DNA from: Bacteroidales bacterium
Lineage (GTDB): Bacteria; Bacteroidota; Bacteroidia; Bacteroidales; P3
DNA: 8,060 bases
Direction: 5' to 3'
Assembly: GCA_017632095.1 (NCBI GenBank)
Contig: JAGBSA010000020.1
Coordinates: 1-8,060, forward strand
Shown here: piece by piece, positions 1 to 7,399 of the stretch
How positions within the stretch are numbered: the stretch's first letter is position 1
Layout of the letters: each line of letters begins with the position of its first letter
Translations under genes and position numbers: made by a program
Notes under the pieces: generated by a model
What the model saw: the letters and a program-made list of their open reading frames with translations, nothing else
Database searches by the model: none
What the model was told of the DNA's origin: nothing

Positions 1-725
1 ACAGAAAGGAATTGATGTCTTTCCTTACCTCAATAATAGGTTACTTGACCATTGTTGTGTTTTTAGTGGTTAATGGTTTGTTTTTATGGGTGATAAATGG
101 GGAAAGTAATGTGTTGGATTACGGAGTTGCAGGTTTGGATGGGTTGTTTGTATTAGCTCCTTGGGTATTTCTTTTCCTAATTCCTGCAATAACGATGAAG
201 ATGTTTGCAGAGGAAAAAAAGAATGGAACAATTGCTTTGCTACTTACAAAACCTTTGAGTGATTTTTCAATAATAATGGCAAAATTTCTTGCAGGTATCA
301 CATTGGTTGTTATATCTGTATTGCCAACTCTTGTGTACATTTGTGCCGTTTATCAATTAGGACTGCCAAAAGGTAATTTGGACTTAGGTGGAATAATGGG
401 CTCGTATATCGGATTGGTGTTTTTAGGAGCGATATTCGTGTCTATAGGTGTTTTTTCTTCCTCTGTAACCAATAATCAGATAGTTGCTTTTATTGCAGCG
501 GTGTTTCTTTCGGCCTTTATGTATATAGGCTTTGAGTATATGGCACGTCTGCCTCTTATTTCGGAGGTTGATTTGTTTGTTAAGTCATTAGGTATTAACC
601 ACCATTACACTTCTATCAGTAGAGGGGTGATTGATACTAGAGATGTGATATATTATCTGAGTGTGGTAGGCCTCTTTTTGTTGCTAACAAAGTTAAGCTT
701 GGAGAGTAGGAACTGGCAGAAATAG
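1..725 (+). CDS. gldF: GldF, ABC-2 type permease subunit of the gliding-motility transporter (5' partial)
   Basis: This is the inner-membrane permease of the GldA-GldF-GldG ABC transporter, which is needed for gliding in flavobacteria; its substrate is not established. The frame is open to the left edge and reads R-K-E-L-M-S-F from base 3, which resembles the family's N-terminal KKEL motif. The true start is therefore probably some ten codons upstream, and the TTG at 12 and ATG at 15 are internal. Counting from base 12, about six hydrophobic spans are visible (roughly residues 8-28, 44-62, 92-114, 128-148, 155-178 and 212-228). A cytoplasmic EEKKNGT...LLTKP segment typical of GldF-like ABC-2 permeases lies at 67-81. 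The C-terminus LSLESRNWQK matches the usual GldF ending, so the TAG at 723-725 is a genuine stop. gldG follows after 10 bases. Many Bacteroidota that do not glide keep gldFG, so motility cannot be inferred. Confidence 0.93.
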   Translation, partial: RKELMSFLTSIIGYLTIVVFLVVNGLFLWVINGESNVLDYGVAGLDGLFVLAPWVFLFLIPAITMKMFAEEKKNGTIALLLTKPLSDFSIIMAKFLAGITLVVISVLPTLVYICAVYQLGLPKGNLDLGGIMGSYIGLVFLGAIFVSIGVFSSSVTNNQIVAFIAAVFLSAFMYIGFEYMARLPLISEVDLFVKSLGINHHYTSISRGVIDTRDVIYYLSVVGLFLLLTKLSLESRNWQK

Positions 726-735
726 GAATTAAGAA

Positions 736-2541
736 ATGGAAATGAAAAAGCGAATAATCAGTTTTTTTAAGAAAGTTTTCAAGCCAACAAGTGTGAAAGC
801 TGATGTGAAACGTTCTCATATTTTACAGTTGGTTTTAGGTTTGATAACTATAATATTTGTAAATGTTGTAGGGTATTATTTCTTTGCACGTTTGGATTTA
901 ACAGAAGAGAAACGGTATAGTCTTTCCGATTCAACAAAGTCAATGTTGAAGCAGATAGATGAAGTGGTCTTTATACGCTGTTACCTTAATGGAGATATGC
1001 CTGCAAGTTATAAGACTTTGAAGAATGAAACTAAGGAAATGTTAGACCAATTCAGAGCTTATAATTCAAATATAGAGTATGAATTTATTGATCCGAATAA
1101 TTTTGAAAACCACAAGGAAAGAGATGAATTTTATGGTAGATTATTTGAAAAAGGATTCAGCCCAATAAATACAAGAACTACTAAATCTAATACTCAAGTT
1201 CAACAATATATTTTCCCATATATAGAGATTGTACACAAGGGAAGAACTTCGATTGTTCCATTGTTGAGTTCTAAAAAGGGAATTGCAGGAGATGGAATCA
1301 TAGCAGGTTCTATAGAAAACTTAGAATACAATCTTTATTCTTCAATTCGATCAATTGTAGCTGCAAAAAAAGATAAGGTTGTTTTCCTTTATGGTCATGG
1401 AGAGCTACCTGTTGAAAATATTTACGACTTTGTGTCTTCTCTTAGTGAGTATTATGATGTTGATTCAATAACAATAAATGAGAAATTGAACTCTTTGACA
1501 GATAGAGTTTACGATACTACAACCGCGAATGCAGTAGGTTTTGCTAATAAGTACAAATGTATGATTGTTGCAAAGCCTACGTCTGTTTTTTCGTATAAAG
1601 ACTTATACATAATTGACCAATTTATTATGCATGGCGGAAGAGTGTTGTGGTTGTTGGACGCATTGAATGTGTCAATGGATAGTTTACAAACACAACCATC
1701 AACTTTAGCAATATCTAATTTTACGGGTGTCGATGATATTTTATTCCGTTACGGAGCTAAAGTTAACACTAATTTGGTGATGGATTTGCAATGCGCCAAA
1801 GTTCCTATTGTAACAGGACAATATCAGGATAATGTACCACAGATGACTTATTATCCTTGGAATTTCTTTCCAGAAATCCATCCAAATTCTAATCATGTTG
1901 TATCTGATAAAATTAGTCCTGTGAAAATGGAATTTGTTTCTACAATTGATACAACAGCTTCCCAAGCAACGAAAACAGTGTTGTTATCTTCTTCTGCTGG
2001 AACAAGAATTATGAATGCTCCGGTTAATGTATCTCTTACAATGTTGAAGCAAAAACAAAGTGCGAATTTGTTTAATTCAGGAGCAAAACCTGTTGCAATG
2101 CTTTTAGAAGGTGAATTCGTTTCTGCTTTCAAAAACAGACTGACTGCAACTATGGAGGAAAGTGCTCAAATAGCCTACAAAGATTATTCAGATTCTACTT
2201 CAATGATAGTTGTTGCCGATGGAGATATTTGTAGAAATGATTTTATAAATGGACAATTGCTACCATTAGGATATGATAAGTACACAAGACAAATGTATGG
2301 TAATAAAGAGTTCTTGGTAAATTGTGTTAATTATCTTTGCGGTGATGAAGATTTAATCCCATTACGTTCGAGAGAAGTAATAATGAGAAAACTTGATACT
2401 GCAAAAATAGAACGTGAACGTACATTCTGGCAAGTCATAAACGTTGCTTTACCGGTTGTGATTGTGATATTGTCGGGAGTTATTTTGATTTTGATGAGAA
2501 AGAGAATCTATTGCAAAAAGAATACTACTGTAAAACACTAA
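736..2541 (+). CDS. gldG: GldG, membrane-anchored auxiliary subunit of the gliding-motility ABC transporter
   Basis: The product has 601 residues. It is the periplasm-facing partner of the GldF permease (ABC_transp_aux / GldG family). A basic N-terminus is followed by a membrane span at about residues 29-50, then the conserved stretch DLTEEKRYSLSDSTKSML (54-71), which is a family hallmark. A large extracytoplasmic domain follows, with LYGHGELP at 218-225 as the counterpart of the family's GHGE motif. A second membrane span lies at about 566-586, with a basic tail (MRKRIYCKK). This two-anchor layout is standard for GldG. The ATG at 736 was chosen because it lies just after the gldF stop; an ATG two codons later is also possible. 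The gene sits 10 bases after gldF and 12 bases before the DUF4340 gene, which indicates one operon. The function follows from flavobacterial work, and the transported substrate is unknown. Confidence 0.93.
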   Translation: MEMKKRIISFFKKVFKPTSVKADVKRSHILQLVLGLITIIFVNVVGYYFFARLDLTEEKRYSLSDSTKSMLKQIDEVVFIRCYLNGDMPASYKTLKNETKEMLDQFRAYNSNIEYEFIDPNNFENHKERDEFYGRLFEKGFSPINTRTTKSNTQVQQYIFPYIEIVHKGRTSIVPLLSSKKGIAGDGIIAGSIENLEYNLYSSIRSIVAAKKDKVVFLYGHGELPVENIYDFVSSLSEYYDVDSITINEKLNSLTDRVYDTTTANAVGFANKYKCMIVAKPTSVFSYKDLYIIDQFIMHGGRVLWLLDALNVSMDSLQTQPSTLAISNFTGVDDILFRYGAKVNTNLVMDLQCAKVPIVTGQYQDNVPQMTYYPWNFFPEIHPNSNHVVSDKISPVKMEFVSTIDTTASQATKTVLLSSSAGTRIMNAPVNVSLTMLKQKQSANLFNSGAKPVAMLLEGEFVSAFKNRLTATMEESAQIAYKDYSDSTSMIVVADGDICRNDFINGQLLPLGYDKYTRQMYGNKEFLVNCVNYLCGDEDLIPLRSREVIMRKLDTAKIERERTFWQVINVALPVVIVILSGVILILMRKRIYCKKNTTVKH

Positions 2542-2553
2542 TATATATAAGAA

Positions 2554-3609
2554 ATGAAACTGAATAGAAAACAAAGAAATTATGTAATATCTGCTTTGGC
2601 AGTGGTGATGCTTGTGGTTGTTGCAGTTGTTTTGTTAATGCAAGATGATACTACGATAGAACAGAATTACAATATAAAAGATATAAACTCTATCACCAAG
2701 ATTATAATAGATGATAAGGACGAACGAACTTTGTCATTGGAAAAGAAAACAGATAGTAGTTGGGTTGTCAATGGACGTGATGCCAATATTAAAATGATAG
2801 AAAGCTTACTTTCAACTTTCAAAGATATGAGAGTGCGTGAGCCTATCGCAAAAGCTGCAAGAAATAACATCGTTAAGCAATTGGCTGCTAGCGGTAAGAA
2901 AGTTCAAGTTTGGCAAAAATAGTATTTAATTGACTTTTGGGGAATCAAATTATTCGAAAGAGAGAAGGTAAGTAAGACATATTTTGTTGGATCCGAAACA
3001 CAAGACAACATGGGTACATATATGATGCTTAAAGGAGAAGAAGAGCCTTGTGTTGTTTATATTCCAAGTTTCAAAGGTTACTTATCAACTCGCTTTTCAG
3101 CAGTAGAAGATATTTGGAGATCGCATGCTGTGTTCAAATATAATAGAGATGATATTGCATATCTTAAAGTTGAGATTCCAAATCAGCCTTCTGAAAGTTT
3201 CGAACTTGTAAAGAATGGAAGCGGATTTGATTTTAATATGCTAGAATCAAAAACTAAATTAGCAAAATTTGATACTGTTAAAGTAGTTGCTTTGTTGTCT
3301 AGTTTGTTTGAGTTGAATTACGAAAGCGTTGCAAAGAATATTCCTCAAATAGAAAAAGATACAGTGTTCTCTCAAGCACCTGCATTTGTCTTTACGGTGA
3401 AAAATACAAAGGGAGAGCAAAATCAGTTGAAAACATATTCGAAGTTGTATGATCCTTCGAGCATAGCTGAAAATGAAAGAGACTTTTATAATATTTTTGA
3501 TGTGAATCGTTGCTATTGCTTGCATAGAGGAAAAAAGGATAATTTGATTTTTCAATTCTTTGTTTTAGACCATTTATTGAAACCAGCAAGTTATTATTTC
3601 AAAAATTAA
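2554..3609 (+). pseudogene. DUF4340-family membrane-anchored protein, interrupted by one in-frame TAG
   Basis: One continuous reading frame of 352 codons encodes a DUF4340-like protein, a family often found beside gldFG-type ABC genes; its biochemical role is unknown. A basic start (MKLNRKQRN) precedes one membrane span at about residues 11-29, then an extracytoplasmic region with SSWVVNGRDANIKMIESLL, typical of DUF4340. The frame is cut by TAG at codon 123 (2920-2922) and resumes at once in the same frame with YLIDFWGIKLFEREK, then KTYFVGSETQDNMGTYMML and IPSFKGYLSTRF. The first part is 122 residues (2554-2922). The only sizeable downstream restart is the ATG at 3010 (199 residues, to 3609), which lies inside the conserved DNMGTY motif and so looks internal. 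The remaining 228 codons hold no further stop, so the lesion is recent, a sequencing error, or read through. It lies 12 bases after gldG and 47 bases before dnaN. Confidence 0.8.
2920..2922 (+). other. Single in-frame amber codon inside the DUF4340 gene
   Basis: The context is GTT TGG CAA AAA TAG TAT TTA ATT, giving V-W-Q-K-stop-Y-L-I. The same frame stays open upstream to 2554 and downstream to 3609. One substitution would restore a sense codon (for example TAT, CAG, AAG, GAG or TTG), so no insertion or deletion is needed to explain it. No strong hairpin just downstream that might promote readthrough is apparent by eye. Confidence 0.9.
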
Positions 3610-3656
3610 GTAATATTACCATATAGTAAGAAACGAAAATAAAAATATAAAAGAAT

Positions 3657-4793
3657 ATGAAGTTTATAATTCATGGAGGAGCATTGTCTCGCAGTTTGCA
3701 TTCAATATCATCAGTTGTGCCTTCGGGTAGAACAATGCCGATATTATTGAATTTTTTGTTGGAAGTTGAGAATGACCAATTGAAATTGACAGCATCAGAT
3801 TTGGAAACAACTATATCAGTGAAATTGATTCCTGGTATGTTGGAACAAGATGATGTGAATAAGATTGCAATACCGGCTAAAATGTTCTTGGAAGTTGTGA
3901 ACAGCTTGTCAGGACAACAAATAACAGTAGAGGTAAAACAAGATTACTCTGTTGAAATTACAGCAGGAACAGGTAGGTATAAATTAGTTGGAGAGGATCC
4001 GACGAATTATCCAACTGCAATAGAATTGTCTAATCCAGCTTTGACAACATTACCTTCAAGCGTTTTGGTTAAAGCAATAGGAAAGACTTTGTTTGCAACA
4101 GGTACAGGTGAAATGAGACCTCAGATGACAGGAGTTTTATGTGAACAAACTCAAAACGAAACAATATTTGTTGCAACCGACGCTCACAAATTAGTAAAAT
4201 ACACAAGGACTGATTGTAAGAACGATGAACAAAGAAGCTTTATACTTCCTAAAACCCCATTGAGCCTTTTGAACAAATTGCTTTCTTCTCACAAGGAAGA
4301 GATAATGGTAACAATGGCGAACAATCAAGAAAATGTGAAGTTTGAATTTGAAAACTACACAATGGTTAGCCGTTTGATAGAAGGCAAGTATCCTAATTAC
4401 AATATGGCAATACCAGAAAATAATCCTAATAAGTTGATTATCGACAGAGGATTGTTGTTTGAATCAGTTAAGAGAGTTGCTTTGTTTGCTAATCAAGTAA
4501 ATAATCAAGTTGTTTTCAGATTAAAGGATAACGAATTGTTGATTTCTGCTGAGGATACCGATATGGCAACTCTGGCTAAGGAGAAATTGAACTGTAACTA
4601 CAATGGTGATGATTTGGAAATAGGATTCAACGCTAATTTCTTGATGGAAATGTTGAATAACATCGACACAGAATTGTTGTTGATGGAAATGTCAACACCG
4701 GATAGAGCTGGAATAATATTCCCATACAAGGAACAAGAAGATCCAATTGAGAATATATTGATGTTAGTTATGCCAGTTATGTTGGTAAAGTAA
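3657..4793 (+). CDS. dnaN: DNA polymerase III beta subunit (sliding clamp)
   Basis: The product has 378 residues, the normal length for a Bacteroidota clamp. As a dimeric ring around DNA it tethers the replicative polymerase and binds other replication and repair proteins in its hydrophobic pockets. Three repeated domains can be placed at about residues 1-120, 130-252 and 256-378. Recognisable signatures are TASDLETTI (45-53), RPQMTGV (154-160), ATDAHKLV (173-180, equivalent to ATDGHRL in E. coli), SRLIEGKYPNY (238-248) and the C-terminal VMPVML (371-376), which corresponds to the VMPMRL tail that helps form the partner-binding pocket. The ATG at 3657 gives MKFIIHGGALSRSL, which fits the family N-terminus. 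The leader is A-rich with no Shine-Dalgarno site. The gene is not next to dnaA here; it follows the gldFG-DUF4340 block and may depend on its transcription. Confidence 0.97.
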   Translation: MKFIIHGGALSRSLHSISSVVPSGRTMPILLNFLLEVENDQLKLTASDLETTISVKLIPGMLEQDDVNKIAIPAKMFLEVVNSLSGQQITVEVKQDYSVEITAGTGRYKLVGEDPTNYPTAIELSNPALTTLPSSVLVKAIGKTLFATGTGEMRPQMTGVLCEQTQNETIFVATDAHKLVKYTRTDCKNDEQRSFILPKTPLSLLNKLLSSHKEEIMVTMANNQENVKFEFENYTMVSRLIEGKYPNYNMAIPENNPNKLIIDRGLLFESVKRVALFANQVNNQVVFRLKDNELLISAEDTDMATLAKEKLNCNYNGDDLEIGFNANFLMEMLNNIDTELLLMEMSTPDRAGIIFPYKEQEDPIENILMLVMPVMLVK

Positions 4794-4824
4794 ATAAATA
4801 AAAAAATAAAAACAGTTAAAACAA

Positions 4825-6033
4825 ATGAAAAGAGTAATTTACGTATTAGCAGCAGTGTTGTTGTTGTCATCAACAGCAACTTTTGCTCAAAAGAAAAACA
4901 AAAAGGCAAAAGAAGAGCCAAAAGGTTATGTCTTTACAGCAGTTAAAGACAACCCTGCAACAAGTGTTAAGGATCAAAATCGTTCAGGTACATGTTGGTC
5001 ATACTCTGCATTGAGTTTCATAGAATCAGAAGTAATCAAAGCAGGTAAAGGAGAAGTGGACTTATCGGAAATGTGGATAGTACGTAACGCTTATATGGAA
5101 AAAGCAGAACGTTACATAAGATTCCACGGCGCTGCTACATTCGCTGAAGGTGGTGCTTTCCAAGACATTCCTTACATTATAAAGAAATATGGTATCGTAC
5201 CAGAAGAAGTATATAGAGGATTGAACTATGGAACAGAACTTCCTGACTTCACAGGTTTGACTCCAGCATTGGAAGGTTTCGTAAAGGCACTTGCTAATGG
5301 AAAAGTATTAACTCCAAATTGGAAAGATGCTTTGAATGCTTTGTTGGATTCATACTTTGGACCAATGCCAGAGAAATTCACTTACAAAGGTGTTGAATAT
5401 ACTCCAATGTCTTATGCAGCTAGCTTAGGATTGGATTATAATGATTACATAGAAATAGGTTCTTTCACACACCACCCATTCTATGAAACCTTTATGTTGG
5501 AAGTTCCAGACAACTGGTTACACGCACACATATACAATGTAACACTTGACGAAATGATAGCTATCATGGATAAAGCTTTGGAAGATGGTTATACAATCGG
5601 ATGGGGTTCTGACGTAAGCGAAAAAGGATTCTCTTGGAAAAACGGAGTTGCAATCGTGCCTGATGCTGATAAGAAAGACTTAAGCGGAACTGAAAAAGAA
5701 AAATGGGAAAAACTAACTGCAGCAGAAAAAGCCGCAGCTGCTTATGCTTTCGATGGAACAGCAAAAGAAAAAGTTATCACACAAGAAATGAGACAAGAAG
5801 GATTCGATAACTTCTCTACAACTGATGACCACGGAATGCACATAGTAGGATTGTTCAAAGACGCAAACGGAAACAAATTCTACAAAGTTAAAAATTCAGG
5901 GGGTGCAGATAGCGGAAAATACAATGGATATTTCTATGCTTCAGAAGCATTTGTTCGTTACAAAACAATCGATATCCAAATCAACAAGAACGCTTTGTCT
6001 GCTGAAATGAAACAAAAATTGAACATCAAGTAA
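4825..6033 (+). CDS. Secreted papain-fold peptidase, bleomycin hydrolase / aminopeptidase C type (C1B)
   Basis: The product has 402 residues. A signal peptide (residues 1-21, MKRVIYVLAAVLLLSSTATFA) should be cut by signal peptidase I before Gln22, which fits the common mature-Gln rule in Bacteroidota. A lysine-rich linker follows, then a C1B cysteine peptidase domain. The oxyanion-hole Gln51 and nucleophile Cys57 lie in QNRSGTCWSYSAL, the catalytic His is probably His336 in DDHGMHIVGL, and Asn357 lies in VKNSGG. GGAFQDIPYIIKKYGIVPEE (109-128) also resembles the bleomycin hydrolase family. Cytosolic relatives are about 450 residues, and this is a shorter exported form probably acting on peptides in the periplasm or outside. 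The oddity is that the family motif Asn-Ser-Trp-Gly reads Asn-Ser-Gly-Gly here. By eye, AAC, TTC and GAC codons are more frequent than in the gld genes, which may reflect high expression. It starts 31 bases after dnaN with no terminator between, and ends in tandem TAA codons before a strong terminator. Confidence 0.9.
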   Translation: MKRVIYVLAAVLLLSSTATFAQKKNKKAKEEPKGYVFTAVKDNPATSVKDQNRSGTCWSYSALSFIESEVIKAGKGEVDLSEMWIVRNAYMEKAERYIRFHGAATFAEGGAFQDIPYIIKKYGIVPEEVYRGLNYGTELPDFTGLTPALEGFVKALANGKVLTPNWKDALNALLDSYFGPMPEKFTYKGVEYTPMSYAASLGLDYNDYIEIGSFTHHPFYETFMLEVPDNWLHAHIYNVTLDEMIAIMDKALEDGYTIGWGSDVSEKGFSWKNGVAIVPDADKKDLSGTEKEKWEKLTAAEKAAAAYAFDGTAKEKVITQEMRQEGFDNFSTTDDHGMHIVGLFKDANGNKFYKVKNSGGADSGKYNGYFYASEAFVRYKTIDIQINKNALSAEMKQKLNIK

Positions 6034-6057
6034 TAAACCCTAAGGTTTGAAAAGACA

Positions 6058-6090
6058 AAAGCCCGAATGCCTTGTGCGTTTGGGCTTTTT
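6058..6090 (+). terminator. Intrinsic terminator after the C1 peptidase gene
   Basis: A 13-pair stem joins 6058-6070 (AAAGCCCGAATGC) with 6076-6088 (GCGTTTGGGCTTT), with two G-T wobbles and a CTTGT loop. Its 3' arm ends in a run of five T followed by more T-rich sequence. The A-rich 5' flank means it could also work on the opposite strand. It lies 25 bases after the peptidase stop. A small AAACC/GGTTT hairpin at 6035-6048 precedes it and has no T tract of its own. This is the only convincing terminator in the window. Confidence 0.93.
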
Positions 6091-6131
6091 CTTTATTATC
6101 TTTTTAAGAATAGATTTTCGGCATAAGAACT

Positions 6132-6182
6132 CTTTGTTTTACTCAGATGAAACTTTGTTTTAATTTTCTGAATCTTTGTTTT
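6132..6182 (+). repeat. Three direct copies of CTTTGTTTT with a 21-base period
   Basis: Identical nonamers CTTTGTTTT begin at 6132, 6153 and 6174, each exactly 21 bases apart, which is about two turns of DNA. The first two 21-base units also share the following A and a TGAA near their ends (15 of 21 positions identical). Phased copies on one face of the helix would suit a protein-binding array upstream of the queA promoter, but a decayed tandem repeat is equally possible. No function is known. Confidence 0.75.
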
Positions 6183-6205
6183 GTTAATAGTAAAACGAAG
6201 ATTTA
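6169..6205. repeat. Inverted repeat / potential hairpin overlapping the third CTTTGTTTT copy
   Basis: Bases 6169-6182 (TGAATCTTTGTTTT) pair with 6192-6205 (AAAACGAAGATTTA) over 14 positions, including two G-T wobbles, around a nine-base centre. At the DNA level the inner 12-base arms match at 11 positions. It lies about 73 bases upstream of the queA -33 element. It could be an operator, a weak AT-rich hairpin followed by a T-rich stretch (6203-6210), or chance in AT-rich sequence. Confidence 0.6.
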
Positions 6206-6277
6206 TTTTTAAGAGAGAGTATTCTATGTCTTGGAAGTGCTTTGTTGCTGAGGGAGATTTGAAAAAATGACTTACGA

Positions 6278-6309
6278 TTTGCAAAATGCTGAGTTTTTTT
6301 GTATCTTTG
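6278..6309 (+). promoter_or_regulatory. Bacteroidetes-type sigma-70 promoter for queA-ispD
   Basis: TTTG at 6278-6281 and TATCTTTG at 6302-6309 are separated by 20 bases. This is an exact match to the Bacteroidetes -33/-7 consensus (TTTG, 19-21 bases, TAnnTTTG). Transcription should start near 6314-6318, giving a leader of about 28 bases before the queA ATG. The spacer contains a run of seven T just before the -7 box. Confidence 0.88.
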
Positions 6310-6343
6310 CACGTTTGACGTATATAAAGTAAAATCTATAGAT

Positions 6344-7399
6344 ATGAAACTTTCACAATTCAAGTACAATTTACCAACTGAACTTATCGCACAACATCCA
6401 GCTAAACAAAGAGATGAATCTCGTTTGTTGGTTGTTCATAGAGATAGTGGAGAGTTGGAAGAGAGAATTTTCAAAGATGTTTTGGATTATTTCGATGAAG
6501 GGGATTTGTTCGTTTTTAATGACACAAAGGTATTTCCTGCTCGATTGTATGGAACAAAGGAAAAGACAAATGCCAAAATAGAAGTGTTTTTGTTGAGAGA
6601 AATTAACGAAAATACAAGACTATGGGACGTTTTGGTAGATCCTGCGAGAAAGATTCGTATAGGTAATAAGTTGTATTTTGGAGAAAATGATGAGTTAGTT
6701 GCTGAAATTATAGACAATACTACATCAAGAGGTAGAACACTTAGATTTTTGTTTGATGGTACTAATGATGAATTTCATGCTCTGTTGAAGAAGATGGGAC
6801 ACACTCCTCTTCCTGATGACTTGCTTAGAATGAGGGATTTGGTGCCAGAAGATGAATATCGTTACCAAACTATTTACGCTAAGAATGAAGGAGCGGTAGT
6901 TGCTCCAACAGCTGGTTTCCATTTCTCACGTGAGGTGATAAAGAAGATGGAAATAAAGGGTATTGATACTGCCTTTATTACATTGCATAGTGGCTTGGGT
7001 AATTTTCGTGCTATAGAGGTTGAGGATTTGACTAAGCATAAGATGGATTCAGAGCAGATGATTATTAATGAAGAAAATGCACGTTTGATAAACAATGCAA
7101 AGGCTGCTCGTAAGAAGGTTTGTACAATTGGAACATCCTCTATGAAGGCTGTTGAGACTGCTGCAATTATTGATAACAGAGTGAAGGTATTTAATGGTTG
7201 GACTAATAAGTTCTTGTTTCCTCCATATGATTTTGCTATAGCAGATGCTATGATTACTAATTTCCACCCGCCATTGAGCTCTATGCTTATGCAGGTTGCT
7301 GCTTTTGGTGGTTATGATTTAGTGATGAAGGCTTATAAGTATGCAGTTGAAAAGAAATATAAGTTCTTCACTTATGGAGATGCAATGCTCATCTTGTAA
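6344..7399 (+). CDS. queA: S-adenosylmethionine:tRNA ribosyltransferase-isomerase
   Basis: The product has 351 residues. QueA transfers and isomerises the ribosyl part of S-adenosylmethionine onto 7-aminomethyl-7-deazaguanine at the wobble position of tRNAs with GUN anticodons, giving epoxyqueuosine. Family signatures run the full length: [20 protein letters not shown] at the N-terminus, [15 protein letters not shown] (56-70), [11 protein letters not shown] (185-195), [20 protein letters not shown] (214-233), [10 protein letters not shown] (262-271), [15 protein letters not shown] (283-297) and the C-terminal [10 protein letters not shown] (341-350). The ATG at 6344 was chosen because it gives the family N-terminus. 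An upstream TTG at 6299 would add 15 residues, but it lies inside the promoter and before the expected transcript start. No preQ1 riboswitch is visible in the short leader. One mildly unusual point is NFHPP at 306-310, where relatives mostly have NFHLP or NFHMP. ispD overlaps its 3' end by 20 bases. Confidence 0.96.
   Translation: MKLSQFKYNLPTELIAQHPAKQRDESRLLVVHRDSGELEERIFKDVLDYFDEGDLFVFNDTKVFPARLYGTKEKTNAKIEVFLLREINENTRLWDVLVDPARKIRIGNKLYFGENDELVAEIIDNTTSRGRTLRFLFDGTNDEFHALLKKMGHTPLPDDLLRMRDLVPEDEYRYQTIYAKNEGAVVAPTAGFHFSREVIKKMEIKGIDTAFITLHSGLGNFRAIEVEDLTKHKMDSEQMIINEENARLINNAKAARKKVCTIGTSSMKAVETAAIIDNRVKVFNGWTNKFLFPPYDFAIADAMITNFHPPLSSMLMQVAAFGGYDLVMKAYKYAVEKKYKFFTYGDAMLIL

Larger units (their letters stand above)
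6091..6277. other. Non-coding AT-rich spacer between the peptidase terminator and the queA promoter
   Basis: The distance from the peptidase stop to the queA start is 310 bases. Beyond the terminator and the promoter, this stretch holds no credible gene on either strand; the minus-strand open frames are short and have no recognisable protein character. It contains the 21-base spaced CTTTGTTTT repeats and an inverted repeat, both listed separately. The rest (about 6206-6277) shows nothing I can assign. Confidence 0.7.

Noticed and set aside
2920..2922. Genome-wide reassignment of TAG to an amino acid
   Set aside because: gldF ends at TAG exactly where GldF proteins normally end, so TAG works as a stop in this genome.
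3259..3589. Minus-strand open frames opposite the DUF4340 gene and elsewhere
   Set aside because: They are shadows of well-supported + strand genes, with low-complexity or Ile/Ser/Phe-rich translations and no family features.
3010..3609. A separate gene starting at the ATG at 3010
   Set aside because: The frame is the same as the upstream fragment and stays open back to the TAG at 2920. The ATG sits inside a conserved stretch, so it is the second half of one interrupted gene.
6035..6048. Small hairpin AAACC/GGTTT right after the peptidase stop as a terminator
   Set aside because: It has only five pairs and no T run after it; the strong terminator is the next hairpin at 6058-6088.
6299..6343. 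Upstream TTG start for queA adding 15 residues
   Set aside because: It overlaps the promoter -7 element and lies before the expected transcript start. The ATG at 6344 gives the exact family N-terminus.
6310..6343. PreQ1 riboswitch in the queA leader
   Set aside because: The leader is only about 28 bases from the expected start of transcription and shows no hairpin plus pairing tail of the preQ1 type.
6096..6369. Small minus-strand open frames across the queA upstream spacer
   Set aside because: They are Lys/Phe/Ser-rich translations of AT-rich DNA, they overlap each other, the promoter and the queA start, and they have no recognisable domain.
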